Assembly (NCBI GenBank): GCA_019105125.1
Contig: JAHRWO010000341.1
Location: forward strand, 1 to 9,978
Length of the DNA stretch: 9,978 bases
Direction of reading: 5' to 3'
From: Flavobacterium sp.
GTDB lineage: Bacteria; Bacteroidota; Bacteroidia; Flavobacteriales; Flavobacteriaceae
A model generated the notes under the pieces. That model did no database searches and was not told where the DNA came from. It was given only the letters and a program-made list of their open reading frames with translations. Made by a program: the position numbers and the translations under genes. Positions 1-6,612 of this stretch are shown in pieces; the first letter of the stretch is position 1; the number at the start of each line of letters is the position of its first letter.

Positions 1-13
1 AAAATTATCCTTA

Positions 14-87
14 TTCACCAAATTTATATATTTTTCAGTGATTGTATTCACCAATTTTATATATTTTTTGGTGAACATATTCACCAA
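14..87. promoter_or_regulatory. Phased array of TTCACCAA / TTGGTGAA half-sites (candidate operator)
   Basis: TTCACCAA occurs exactly at 14-21, 47-54 and 80-87, and its reverse complement TTGGTGAA at 68-75. A degenerate inverted copy (TCAGTGAT) sits at 35-42. The array is a 33-bp tandem repeat (14-46 against 47-79, 27 of 33 identical) followed by one more half-site, so start-to-start distances alternate 21, 12, 21, 12. Positions 68-87 form an exact palindrome, TTGGTGAA-N4-TTCACCAA, a size that suits a winged-helix dimer. A 33-bp period is close to three helical turns and would place sites on one DNA face. The GbsR/MarR gene just downstream is the natural candidate binder (inference). The array lies well upstream of the promoter at 131-161, so it could also serve a divergent gene to the left of the window. 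Confidence 0.7.
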
Positions 88-130
88 TATTAAACTTTTT
101 ACAATCAAAACAATAAACTTTCATTTTTTT

Positions 131-161
131 TTGAAACTTTAAAAACTTTTACTTAACTTTG
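131..161 (+). promoter_or_regulatory. Flavobacterial promoter of the GbsR-type regulator cassette
   Basis: TTG at 131-133 and TAACTTTG at 154-161, separated by 20 nt, match the Bacteroidota -33 (TTG) and -7 (TAnnTTTG) elements with normal spacing. Transcription should begin a few bases after 161, giving a leader of roughly 20-25 nt before ATG 189. The -7 element contains the TTG at 159-161, which therefore cannot serve as the start codon of a transcript from this promoter. Confidence 0.7.
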
Positions 162-188
162 TCCTATCAAAGTGAAATAACCATCAAA

Positions 189-692
189 ATGGAATTCAAA
201 GAAGCAAAAAATAAATTCGTACAAACATGGGGAGCCTTAGGTTCTCAATGGGGCATTAACAAAACCATGGCACAGATTCATGCTTTGTTGATGGTTTCGC
301 ACGAACCCGTTTCAATGGAAGACATTATGGAAGAATTACAAATTTCGCGCGGAAATGCTTCTATGAATTTAAGAGCGTTAATGGATTGGGGCATCGTTTA
401 CAAAGAATACAAAGCAGGCGAACGACGTGAATTTTTCACTGCCGAAAAAGATTTAGACGAATTAGCCGTAAAAATTTCGAGAGAACGAAGCAAACGTGAA
501 ATCAAACCCGCTTTGAAAGTTTTAAAAGAAGTTTCTACAATCAAATCGGATGGTACAGAAGCTGAAAAACATTTCGTAGATCAAACCACAAAATTGTACG
601 ACTTCGTATTAAAAGCCGATAACGTTTTGGATAAAATCACAGAATACAAAGACAATTGGTTGGCAAAATTAGTTGTTAAAATCATGAAGTAA
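189..692 (+). CDS. GbsR/MarR-family transcriptional regulator
   Basis: This is a DNA-binding regulator of the GbsR branch of the MarR superfamily, 167 aa from ATG 189. The N-terminal WGALGSQWGI segment (about residues 15-24), the AQIHALL helix, and the SMEDIMEELQISRGNASMNLRALMDWG recognition-helix region (about 47-73, quoted here only as a landmark) form the winged helix. GERREFF (about 83-89) is the wing. A helical C-terminal half (about 100-167) probably mediates dimerisation. An in-frame TTG at 159 would add ten residues but lies inside the -7 promoter element, so ATG 189 is preferred; no Shine-Dalgarno sequence is visible. It heads a five-gene same-strand cassette, 56 nt before the next gene. 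GbsR of Bacillus represses choline/betaine genes, but nothing here indicates that ligand. Autoregulation through the 14-87 array is inferred. Family assignment is confident and the effector is unknown. Confidence 0.9.
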   Translation: MEFKEAKNKFVQTWGALGSQWGINKTMAQIHALLMVSHEPVSMEDIMEELQISRGNASMNLRALMDWGIVYKEYKAGERREFFTAEKDLDELAVKISRERSKREIKPALKVLKEVSTIKSDGTEAEKHFVDQTTKLYDFVLKADNVLDKITEYKDNWLAKLVVKIMK

Positions 693-707
693 CTCTTTTT
701 TTAATCA

Positions 708-733
708 AAACTTTCAATTATTTCTGAAAGTTT
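708..733. other. Hairpin between regulator and second cassette gene
   Basis: AAACTTTCA (708-716) and TGAAAGTTT (725-733) form a perfect 9-bp inverted repeat with an 8-nt loop, inside the 56-nt gap after the regulator. No T-run follows it on either strand, so it is a poor intrinsic terminator. It could be an mRNA processing or stabilising hairpin that sets different levels for the regulator and the downstream genes. No TAnnTTTG element is seen in this gap. Confidence 0.45.
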
Positions 734-748
734 AAAATAATAAATACT

Positions 749-1081
749 ATGAAAAATTTAAAATTAACTAATTCAATCGCAATAATAATTCCTTTATTCC
801 TTGGGGTTTTGGGAATTCTAGAACCAATCAGTTTATATTTTGCGGCATATTCAACAATGTTAACAGGTTTACTACAAATAATTGTTGGAATATTTTTCTG
901 GAAAAACCATAAAGAAAATATTCACATAAAAATATATTTTCTACTAGTAACCACATTTTTTAGTTTGTGGTATTATAACGTGAATGTAAACTATATAGAT
1001 GCTCTGACTTGGCCGTTAATTTTTACTCCATTGGTGCTTTGTATTTATATTTCAATTATTATTTATTCAACAAAAAAATAA
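749..1081 (+). CDS. Small four-helix integral membrane protein, function unknown
   Basis: I do not recognise a family for this 110-aa protein. It is strongly hydrophobic, with four likely transmembrane segments at about residues 7-25, 30-50, 60-77 and 84-107, short polar loops (WKNHKEN near 51-57, NVNVNYID near 77-84) and a Lys-Lys C-terminus. There is no cleavable signal peptide, catalytic motif or cysteine pattern. The start ATG 749 follows an AT-rich leader typical of this phylum. It ends 5 nt before the DUF2071 gene, so the two are almost certainly cotranscribed and perhaps translationally coupled. Its place in a regulator-led cassette with two putative small-molecule-binding proteins suggests an inner-membrane role in the same process (inference). 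Confidence 0.8.
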   Translation: MKNLKLTNSIAIIIPLFLGVLGILEPISLYFAAYSTMLTGLLQIIVGIFFWKNHKENIHIKIYFLLVTTFFSLWYYNVNVNYIDALTWPLIFTPLVLCIYISIIIYSTKK

Positions 1082-1086
1082 CTAAC

Positions 1087-1803
1087 ATGAGCTTCTTAAC
1101 CGCACAATGGAAAAACTTAGCATTATTCAATTATGAAGTTGATGCTAAAATCTTAGAACAATACATTCCAAAAGGAACAGAGATAGATATTTGGAATGGA
1201 AAATGTTACATAAGTTTAGTTGGATTTATGTTTGAGAATGTAAAATTATTGGGATTGAAAATTCCGTTTCATATCAATTTTGAAGAAGTCAATTTACGAT
1301 TTTATGTAAAACGTTTTGAAAATGGTGAATGGAAACGCGGTGTTGTTTTTATTAAAGAAATTGTCCCAAAACCAGCACTAACAATTGTAGCAAATACAAT
1401 CTACAAAGAACATTATCAAACATTACAAATGAATCACTCAATTACTGAAAACAAGCTAAAAAAAGTAGATTACGTTTATCAATGGAAAACAAAAAACAAA
1501 TGGAACACCATTTTAGTTGAAACTGAAAAAACTCCAACTGAAATTGAAGCAAATTCTGAGGCTGAATTTATAACCGAACATTACTATGGTTACACTAAAG
1601 TAAACCATGAAAAAACATTTGAATATGAAGTTAAACATCCAAGATGGCAGCAATACAAAGTAACAAATCATTATTTAGATATTGATTTCAAAAAAACTTA
1701 TGGTGAAGCGTTTGAATTTCTAAACAATCAAAAACCAATTTCAGTCATGCTTGCAGTTGGCTCTGAAATTAGCGTTGAAAATAAAAAACAAATAAAATCA
1801 TGA
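1087..1803 (+). CDS. DUF2071 (YqjF-like) family protein
   Basis: This 238-aa soluble protein has the layout of the DUF2071/YqjF family: an N-terminal AQWKNLALFNYEVD segment (about 6-19), an IDIWNGKCYISLVGF strand pair (about 33-47), FEEVNLRFYVK (65-75), RGVVFIKEIVPK (84-95) and a C-terminal VTNHYLDIDF strand. The family is uncharacterised. As I recall, it resembles the acetoacetate decarboxylase-like barrel fold, which would make it a small-molecule or lipid-binding protein or an enzyme. The open frame extends upstream to a GTG at 1009, but that would overlap the previous gene by 73 bp. ATG 1087 gives the standard family N-terminus and a 5-nt gap. Its stop overlaps the next start as ATGA (1800-1803), which implies translational coupling. 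Confidence 0.85.
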   Translation: MSFLTAQWKNLALFNYEVDAKILEQYIPKGTEIDIWNGKCYISLVGFMFENVKLLGLKIPFHINFEEVNLRFYVKRFENGEWKRGVVFIKEIVPKPALTIVANTIYKEHYQTLQMNHSITENKLKKVDYVYQWKTKNKWNTILVETEKTPTEIEANSEAEFITEHYYGYTKVNHEKTFEYEVKHPRWQQYKVTNHYLDIDFKKTYGEAFEFLNNQKPISVMLAVGSEISVENKKQIKS

Positions 1804-2240
1804 ACTATAACATCCCAAATTGGCTAATTATCACAAGCGGAATTGGTCAAATATTTACAGCTTTAATTTACCCTTACATTCGCCATCAAGTATTTGATTG
1901 GTATAACGATGTGAAACAACTAAAACCATTAAATCAAGAAATTGCAAAAACCTACAGAAGATATATACAGGGCTTAAATTTCTCTTTCGGATTAATTACA
2001 ATTTTATTTACAAATGAATTAAAAGAACAATCAGCATTAGCGGTTGCATTAACAGGATTAATTACTGCGTATTGGGTTGGGAAAGTAGCCACTCAAATTG
2101 CTTATTATCCAATGTATGATATTCCTAAAAGAAAATTATTTAAAGTTGGAAGCTATTTTATGAATACTCTCTTTGTGCTTTTTGCAGTGGTAAATACTAT
2201 TCTTTTTATATATAATTTAATTGGTCATTATAAATTATAA
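1800..2240 (+). CDS. Small integral membrane protein, function unknown
   Basis: I cannot name a family for this 146-aa membrane protein. Likely transmembrane helices lie at about 8-27, 57-72, 77-100 and 116-140. Between the first two is a polar stretch (about 29-56) rich in aromatic and charged residues, including RHQVFDWYNDV and IAKTYRRYIQGLNF, which looks more conserved than a simple loop. The start ATG 1800 is embedded in the stop of the DUF2071 gene (ATGA), so the two products are probably made in a fixed ratio and may interact. It is followed after 11 nt by the SRPBCC gene. It shows no similarity by eye to the 110-aa membrane protein earlier in the cassette. Confidence 0.85.
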   Translation: MNYNIPNWLIITSGIGQIFTALIYPYIRHQVFDWYNDVKQLKPLNQEIAKTYRRYIQGLNFSFGLITILFTNELKEQSALAVALTGLITAYWVGKVATQIAYYPMYDIPKRKLFKVGSYFMNTLFVLFAVVNTILFIYNLIGHYKL

Positions 2241-2251
2241 AACAGAAAACA

Positions 2252-2746
2252 ATGACACAAATAAAAACCTTAACAACAATCAAAGCACCAATTGAAATTG
2301 TTTTCAACAATTGCAGAAACATCGATATCCATCAATATTCAGCAAGTAAAACTAATGAAAAAGCAATTGCAGGAAAAACTTCAGGATTAATTGACAAAGG
2401 AGAAACTGTAACTTGGGAAGGAAAACATTTCGGAATTTACATTCAGCATGAAAGTATAATTTCTGAAATGAATTTTCCAAACTATTTCGTTGACGAACAA
2501 TTAAAAGGACAATTTAAAAGCTTCAAACATCAACATTTTTTTACCCAAAAAGAAAACAAAACTATAATGACTGATATTTTAGATTATGAAACTCCGTTTG
2601 GTTTTATTGGAAAGCTATTCGACAAATTGCTCTTAGTAAATCATCTAACTAATTTCATAATTTATCGAAATACTATTTTAAAAGAACTATCAGAAAACCA
2701 CCAACACCAACCACCACAAAATCGGAACACTTTCTACCCAAAATGA
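2252..2746 (+). CDS. SRPBCC (START/Bet v1-like) family protein
   Basis: This 164-aa protein has the SRPBCC helix-grip layout. An initial strand TLTTIKAPIEIVF (6-18) leads into a short helix. Then come WEGKHFGIYIQHES (55-68), the FVDEQLKGQFKSFKHQHFF strands (79-97), MTDILDYETPFG (106-117) and a long C-terminal helix with LLVNHLTNFIIYRNTILKEL (127-146). These proteins bind hydrophobic ligands in a deep cavity, and some act as cyclases or lipid carriers. The pattern matches the stand-alone ligand-binding SRPBCC proteins often labelled cell-division-inhibitor-like. Residues 147-164 (ENHQHQPPQNR and beyond) are low-complexity and are encoded entirely within the 3' end of the opposite-strand UbiA-like gene, so this tail may be a read-on extension. 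It is the last gene of the cassette, and no terminator follows. Confidence 0.85.
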   Translation: MTQIKTLTTIKAPIEIVFNNCRNIDIHQYSASKTNEKAIAGKTSGLIDKGETVTWEGKHFGIYIQHESIISEMNFPNYFVDEQLKGQFKSFKHQHFFTQKENKTIMTDILDYETPFGFIGKLFDKLLLVNHLTNFIIYRNTILKELSENHQHQPPQNRNTFYPK

Positions 2747-3505
2747 CGCGTAATATCTGGAACGGTTTTCATTGGCAAAATAGAGAAACACAGCAATTGC
2801 TCCACAAACCAAGAGTTTGAAAAAAAGCGGCAAAAAATGATGATTATTGGTATAGAAAAACTCTAAAAGCAACAATAAAAATAACAATACATAGCCAAGC
2901 TTTTTAGTTGGCTCCACTCCTATTTTCTGTGGAACAGTTTGCAAATGCGGATCATCTAATTTAACATCGACAATTTCAAAAACCAAAACAAGAGAAAAAA
3001 CCAACAAAAATCGTTGAATAGCCATCAACAAAACATCAAAAGAAAAAGAGATTTGTGCTTCTTGTAATGGCAGCAATACGGTAACTCCTACCCAAGTGAT
3101 GGCAACTATATAAATTTTTACACCTTTCCAATTTCGGGCGTTTTGTTTGTTTGGGAAAAAAGGTAAAGTGTATAAAAGCGTAAGACCAAAAAAAGCGAAA
3201 GCACTAATTTTTGTCATCCAACTTAATTGCAAGAAAAAGTAAAAACAAGCCAACAAAGAAATAAAACTCAAAAAAACGATTCCCTTCAATTCTTTTTTGA
3301 GTTCAGTTTTGTTTAACCTTGCAATGGCATCGTACTTCACAAAATTATACCCTACAACTGTTCCAAAAAAAGCAAAAAAAGCAACACTAAAATCTCTTTC
3401 AACACCAAAGAAATATTGTGTCATAGACACCAATGCAAAAGCAGATAATGCTACATGTAAACTACTATTGATATAAAAATCGAGAAATTTCTTAAAAACC
3501 ATCAT
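2690..3505 (-). CDS. UbiA-like prenyltransferase-family membrane protein
   Basis: This 271-aa protein has about eight hydrophobic segments and the general plan of the UbiA intramembrane prenyltransferases. After a short N-terminal helix comes YNFVKYDAIAR (53-63), which sits where the first Asp-rich motif NDxxDxxxD belongs. TLLYTLPFFP with the R-x-WKGVK segment (109-130) follows. FEIVDVKLDD (176-185) with TVPQKIG (190-196) matches the second motif region. The second Asp pair (D180, D184) is kept, but the first motif retains little more than N54 and D59, so normal Mg-diphosphate binding is doubtful. It could be a divergent or non-catalytic relative. Two adjacent ATGs (3505, 3502) offer starts. 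It is divergent from gcvP and overlaps the SRPBCC gene tail to tail by 57 bp. The substrate is unknown. Confidence 0.75.
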   Translation of the reverse strand: MMVFKKFLDFYINSSLHVALSAFALVSMTQYFFGVERDFSVAFFAFFGTVVGYNFVKYDAIARLNKTELKKELKGIVFLSFISLLACFYFFLQLSWMTKISAFAFFGLTLLYTLPFFPNKQNARNWKGVKIYIVAITWVGVTVLLPLQEAQISFSFDVLLMAIQRFLLVFSLVLVFEIVDVKLDDPHLQTVPQKIGVEPTKKLGYVLLFLLLLLEFFYTNNHHFLPLFFKLLVCGAIAVFLYFANENRSRYYASFWVESVPILWWLVLVVF

Positions 3506-3602
3506 TCAACAAAATTAATCAATCTGTTAATAAGACTTGAAATTAGTTGATAAAATCACAAAATTTCACATTTTAAAAACAAAAAATTACAAGATTAATA
3601 AT

Positions 3603-3625
3603 TACTTTTGTTGTCCAAAACAACA
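3603..3625 (+). promoter_or_regulatory. Candidate gcvP promoter with overlapping dyad
   Basis: TACTTTTG at 3603-3610 matches the Bacteroidota -7 element TAnnTTTG and would give a leader of about 40 nt before gcvP. No TTG lies at the usual -33 distance, so the promoter may be weak or activator-dependent. A 6-bp inverted repeat, TGTTGT (3609-3614) with ACAACA (3620-3625), spans the predicted start of transcription and could be an operator or a 5' mRNA hairpin. Nothing in 3506-3655 resembles a glycine riboswitch. The rest of that gap is AT-rich and unremarkable. Confidence 0.5.
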
Positions 3626-3655
3626 CATAATAACACACATACACATTTTTAATAA

Positions 3656-6499
3656 ATGAGAACAGATGCATTCGCTTTGAGACATTTAGGCCCTCGTGAG
3701 AGTGACTTAAATCACATGTTAAAAACCATTGGTGTAGATTCTTTAGACCAATTAATTTATGAAACCATTCCAGATGATATTCGTTTAAAAAACGACTTAA
3801 ATTTAGAAGCTCCTATGTCGGAATATGAGTATTTGACTCACATTCAAGAATTAGGAAAGAAAAACAAAGTATTCAAATCTTATATTGGTTTAGGATATCA
3901 CCCAACGATTATTCCTGCTGTTATTCAAAGAAATATTTTTGAAAACCCAGGATGGTACACGGCTTACACACCTTACCAAGCAGAAATTGCTCAAGGTCGT
4001 TTAGAAGCAATTTTGAATTTCCAAACTACAGTTATCGAATTAACAGGAATGGAAATCGCAAATGCATCGTTACTTGATGAAGGAACAGCTGCTGCTGAAG
4101 CAATGGCATTACTTTTCGATGTAAGAACACGCGATCAAAAGAAAAATAATGTGAATAAATTCTTCGTCTCGGAAGAAATTTTACCACAAACTTTATCGGT
4201 TTTACAAACACGTTCAACTCCATTAAACATTGAATTAGTAGTTGGAAATCATGAAACATTTGATTTCTCAACTGAATTCTTTGGTGCAATTTTACAATAC
4301 CCAGGAAAATACGGTCAAGTTTATGACTATGCTGGATTTATTGCAAAAGCTGCAGAAAACGAAATCAAAGTTGCGGTTGCTGCTGATATTTTATCGTTAG
4401 CTAAATTAACACCTCCAGGTGAAATGGGAGCTGCTGTTGTTGTGGGTACTACGCAACGTTTTGGTATTCCAATGGGTTACGGTGGTCCACACGCTGGATA
4501 TTTCGCAACGAAAGAAGAATTCAAACGTTCGATGCCAGGAAGAATCATTGGTGTTTCTATCGATGCTAACGGAAACCGCGCTTTACGTATGGCTTTAGGA
4601 ACTCGTGAGCAACACATCAAACGTGAAAAAGCAACTTCAAACATTTGTACTGCTCAAGTTTTATTAGCAGTTATGGCTGGAATGTACGCTGTATATCACG
4701 GACCAAAAGGCTTACAATATATTGCTGATAAAGTTCACGCTTCTGCGGTTACCACTGCCGATGCTTTAAATAAATTAGGAGTTTACCAAACAAATTCTGC
4801 TTTCTTCGATACAATTTTAGTAAAAGCGGATGCAAATAAAGTAAAAGCAATCGCTGAGCAACACGAAGTTAACTTCTTCTATCCAGATGCGGAAACGATT
4901 TCGATTTCATTTAACGAAACTACTTCAGTAAACGATATCAATCAAATCATTGCTATTTTCGCTGAAGCTACTGGAAAAGATGCATTTACTGTAAATCAAT
5001 TAGCAAATGAGTCAATGGTTCCTGAAAACTTAGTGAGAAAATCAACTTTCTTACAATACGATGTTTTCAACAACAACCATTCAGAATCGCAATTGATGCG
5101 CTACATCAAAAAATTAGAACGTAAAGATTTATCGTTGAATCACTCGATGATTTCTTTAGGATCTTGTACGATGAAATTAAATGCTGCTGCTGAAATGTTG
5201 CCGTTATCTATGGCAAACTGGAACAGCATTCACCCTTTTGCGCCTGTTGAACAAGCAGAAGGTTACCAAATCATGTTGAAAAAATTAGAGCATCAATTAA
5301 ATGTAATTACTGGATTCCAAGGGACAACATTACAACCAAATTCAGGTGCTCAAGGAGAATACGCTGGTTTGATGGCTATTAGAGCTTATCACCAATCAAG
5401 AGGTGATAACCACAGAAATGTATGTTTGATTCCGGCTTCTGCTCACGGAACTAATCCAGCTTCTGCTGCTATGGCAGGAATGGAAATCATCGTTACTAAA
5501 ACCATGGAAAATGGAAATATCGATGTGGAAGATTTAAGAGCAAAAGCTATCCAACATAAAGATAACTTATCTGCTTTGATGGTAACATATCCATCAACTC
5601 ACGGAGTTTTTGAAAGTGCTATTATTGAAATCACTAATATCATTCACGAAAATGGTGGTTTAGTTTATATGGATGGTGCTAACATGAATGCACAAGTGGG
5701 GTTGACAAATCCTGCTACAATTGGTGCTGATGTTTGTCACTTAAACTTACACAAAACTTTTGCTATTCCTCATGGAGGTGGCGGACCTGGTGTTGGACCA
5801 ATTTGTGTGAACGAAAAATTAGTTCCATTCTTACCAACAAATCCAATTATTCCAACAGGAGGAAGTCAAGCTATCACTGCTATTTCATCAGCTCCTTATG
5901 GTTCAGCTTTAGTTTGTTTGATTTCTTACGGTTACATTGTAATGATGGGTGCTGAAGGATTAACAAACGCTACTAAATATGCCATCTTAAATGCTAACTA
6001 CATGAAAGCACGTTTCGAAGGGCATTATCCAATCTTATATTCTGGAGAAATGGGAAGAGCAGCTCACGAAATGATTTTAGATTGTAGAGCTTTTGAAGAA
6101 AAAGGAATCAAAGTAACGGATATCGCAAAACGTTTAATGGATTATGGATTCCATGCGCCAACGGTTTCTTTCCCAGTAGCTGGAACTTTAATGGTGGAAC
6201 CAACTGAATCAGAAGATTTAGCTGAATTAGATCGTTTTTGTGATGCATTGATTTCAATTCGTAAAGAAATTGAAGCTTCGACAAAAGAGGATGAGAATAA
6301 CATCTTAAGAAATGCGCCACATACTTTAGCAATGGTTACGGCTAACGAATGGGTTTACCCTTATACAAGAGAACAAGCTGCTTATGCTTTAGACTATATA
6401 GCTGAGAATAAATTTTGGCCTACAGTTCGTCGTATTGACGAAGCGTATGGCGATAGAAATTTAGTTTGTTCTTGTGCACCAATTGAAGCGTATATGTAA
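3656..6499 (+). CDS. gcvP: Glycine dehydrogenase (decarboxylating), glycine cleavage system P-protein
   Basis: This is the PLP-dependent P-protein of the glycine cleavage complex. It decarboxylates glycine and passes the aminomethyl group to the lipoyl arm of H-protein, feeding one-carbon units to tetrahydrofolate. At 947 aa it is the full-length fused form, with a GcvPA-like N-terminal half (about 1-445) and a GcvPB-like catalytic half (about 455-947). Landmarks are RHLGP near the N-terminus, GYGGPHAGYFA (near residue 273), SLGSCTMK (500-507), SAHGTNPASA (595-604) and LNLHKTFAIPHGGGGPG. In that last motif Lys700 is the PLP-binding lysine and the glycine-rich loop follows directly. ATG 3656 gives the standard N-terminus. 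gcvT and gcvH are not adjacent, so the complex is assembled from dispersed loci. It is probably monocistronic, with its own promoter and a strong terminator. No broken motif was seen. Confidence 0.98.
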   Translation: MRTDAFALRHLGPRESDLNHMLKTIGVDSLDQLIYETIPDDIRLKNDLNLEAPMSEYEYLTHIQELGKKNKVFKSYIGLGYHPTIIPAVIQRNIFENPGWYTAYTPYQAEIAQGRLEAILNFQTTVIELTGMEIANASLLDEGTAAAEAMALLFDVRTRDQKKNNVNKFFVSEEILPQTLSVLQTRSTPLNIELVVGNHETFDFSTEFFGAILQYPGKYGQVYDYAGFIAKAAENEIKVAVAADILSLAKLTPPGEMGAAVVVGTTQRFGIPMGYGGPHAGYFATKEEFKRSMPGRIIGVSIDANGNRALRMALGTREQHIKREKATSNICTAQVLLAVMAGMYAVYHGPKGLQYIADKVHASAVTTADALNKLGVYQTNSAFFDTILVKADANKVKAIAEQHEVNFFYPDAETISISFNETTSVNDINQIIAIFAEATGKDAFTVNQLANESMVPENLVRKSTFLQYDVFNNNHSESQLMRYIKKLERKDLSLNHSMISLGSCTMKLNAAAEMLPLSMANWNSIHPFAPVEQAEGYQIMLKKLEHQLNVITGFQGTTLQPNSGAQGEYAGLMAIRAYHQSRGDNHRNVCLIPASAHGTNPASAAMAGMEIIVTKTMENGNIDVEDLRAKAIQHKDNLSALMVTYPSTHGVFESAIIEITNIIHENGGLVYMDGANMNAQVGLTNPATIGADVCHLNLHKTFAIPHGGGGPGVGPICVNEKLVPFLPTNPIIPTGGSQAITAISSAPYGSALVCLISYGYIVMMGAEGLTNATKYAILNANYMKARFEGHYPILYSGEMGRAAHEMILDCRAFEEKGIKVTDIAKRLMDYGFHAPTVSFPVAGTLMVEPTESEDLAELDRFCDALISIRKEIEASTKEDENNILRNAPHTLAMVTANEWVYPYTREQAAYALDYIAENKFWPTVRRIDEAYGDRNLVCSCAPIEAYM

Positions 6500-6502
6500 T
6501 TC

Positions 6503-6536
6503 AAAGTACGAAGTACAAAGTTAAAAACACAAAGTA
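6503..6536. repeat. AAAGTAC-type intergenic word repeat
   Basis: Directly after the gcvP stop, AAAGTACGAAGTACAAAGT (6503-6521) and a further CACAAAGTA (6528-6536) form an irregular tandem of an AAAGTAC word. Such word repeats between genes are familiar from flavobacterial chromosomes, where their function is not known to me. No ORF or promoter element lies in it. Confidence 0.5.
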
Positions 6537-6540
6537 TATA

Positions 6541-6575
6541 AAAGGTTTCAAATTTTTAATTTGGAACCTTTTTTT
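6541..6575 (+). terminator. Strong intrinsic terminator of gcvP
   Basis: AAAGGTTTCAAAT (6541-6553) pairs with ATTTGGAACCTTT (6559-6571) with one G-T wobble. T6554-A6558 adds a closing pair, leaving a 3-nt loop. The 3' arm runs into seven T residues (6569-6575). This is the best terminator in the window, 41 nt after the gcvP stop. Confidence 0.92.
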
Positions 6576-6607
6576 AACCCATTACCCATCACCTTTAACC
6601 CATTACC
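6573..6607. repeat. TTTAACCCATTACC direct repeat
   Basis: The 14-mer TTTAACCCATTACC occurs at 6573-6586 and 6594-6607 (period 21), with a related CATCACC between. It fills nearly the whole space between the gcvP terminator and the haemoglobin start codon, so it forms part of the upstream region or leader of that gene. It is the same kind of intergenic word repeat as at 6503-6536, but with a different word. Confidence 0.6.
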
Positions 6608-6612
6608 AAAAA

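Noticed and set aside
19..26. A minus-strand TAAATTTG (-7-like) inside the half-site array, suggesting a divergent promoter
   Set aside because: The nearest minus-strand TTG (52-54) is 25 nt away, longer than the usual spacing. Without sequence to the left no divergent gene can be shown.
1009..1086. A 26-codon upstream extension of the DUF2071 gene from a GTG start
   Set aside because: It overlaps the preceding membrane-protein gene by 73 bp and adds residues unlike the family N-terminus. ATG 1087 with a 5-nt gap is the better start.
3510..3517. A minus-strand TAATTTTG (-7-like) immediately before the UbiA-like start codon
   Set aside because: It would make the transcript nearly leaderless, and no TTG lies at the -33 distance. 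In DNA this AT-rich the match may be chance.
3506..3655. A glycine riboswitch or other structured leader ahead of gcvP
   Set aside because: The gap is only 150 nt, very AT-rich and lacks the G-rich paired regions of a glycine aptamer.
4032..4289. Minus-strand open frame of 85 codons inside gcvP
   Set aside because: It is antisense to a highly conserved coding region and its translation has no recognisable domain or start context.
5734..5955. Plus-strand open frame of 73 codons in another frame over the gcvP active-site region
   Set aside because: It is a low-complexity Ser/Trp/Cys-rich translation, a shadow of the PLP-lysine region of gcvP.
6108..6332. Minus-strand open frame of 74 codons inside the gcvP 3' region
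   Set aside because: It is antisense to conserved gcvP codons, and its Leu/His-rich product is typical of a shadow frame.
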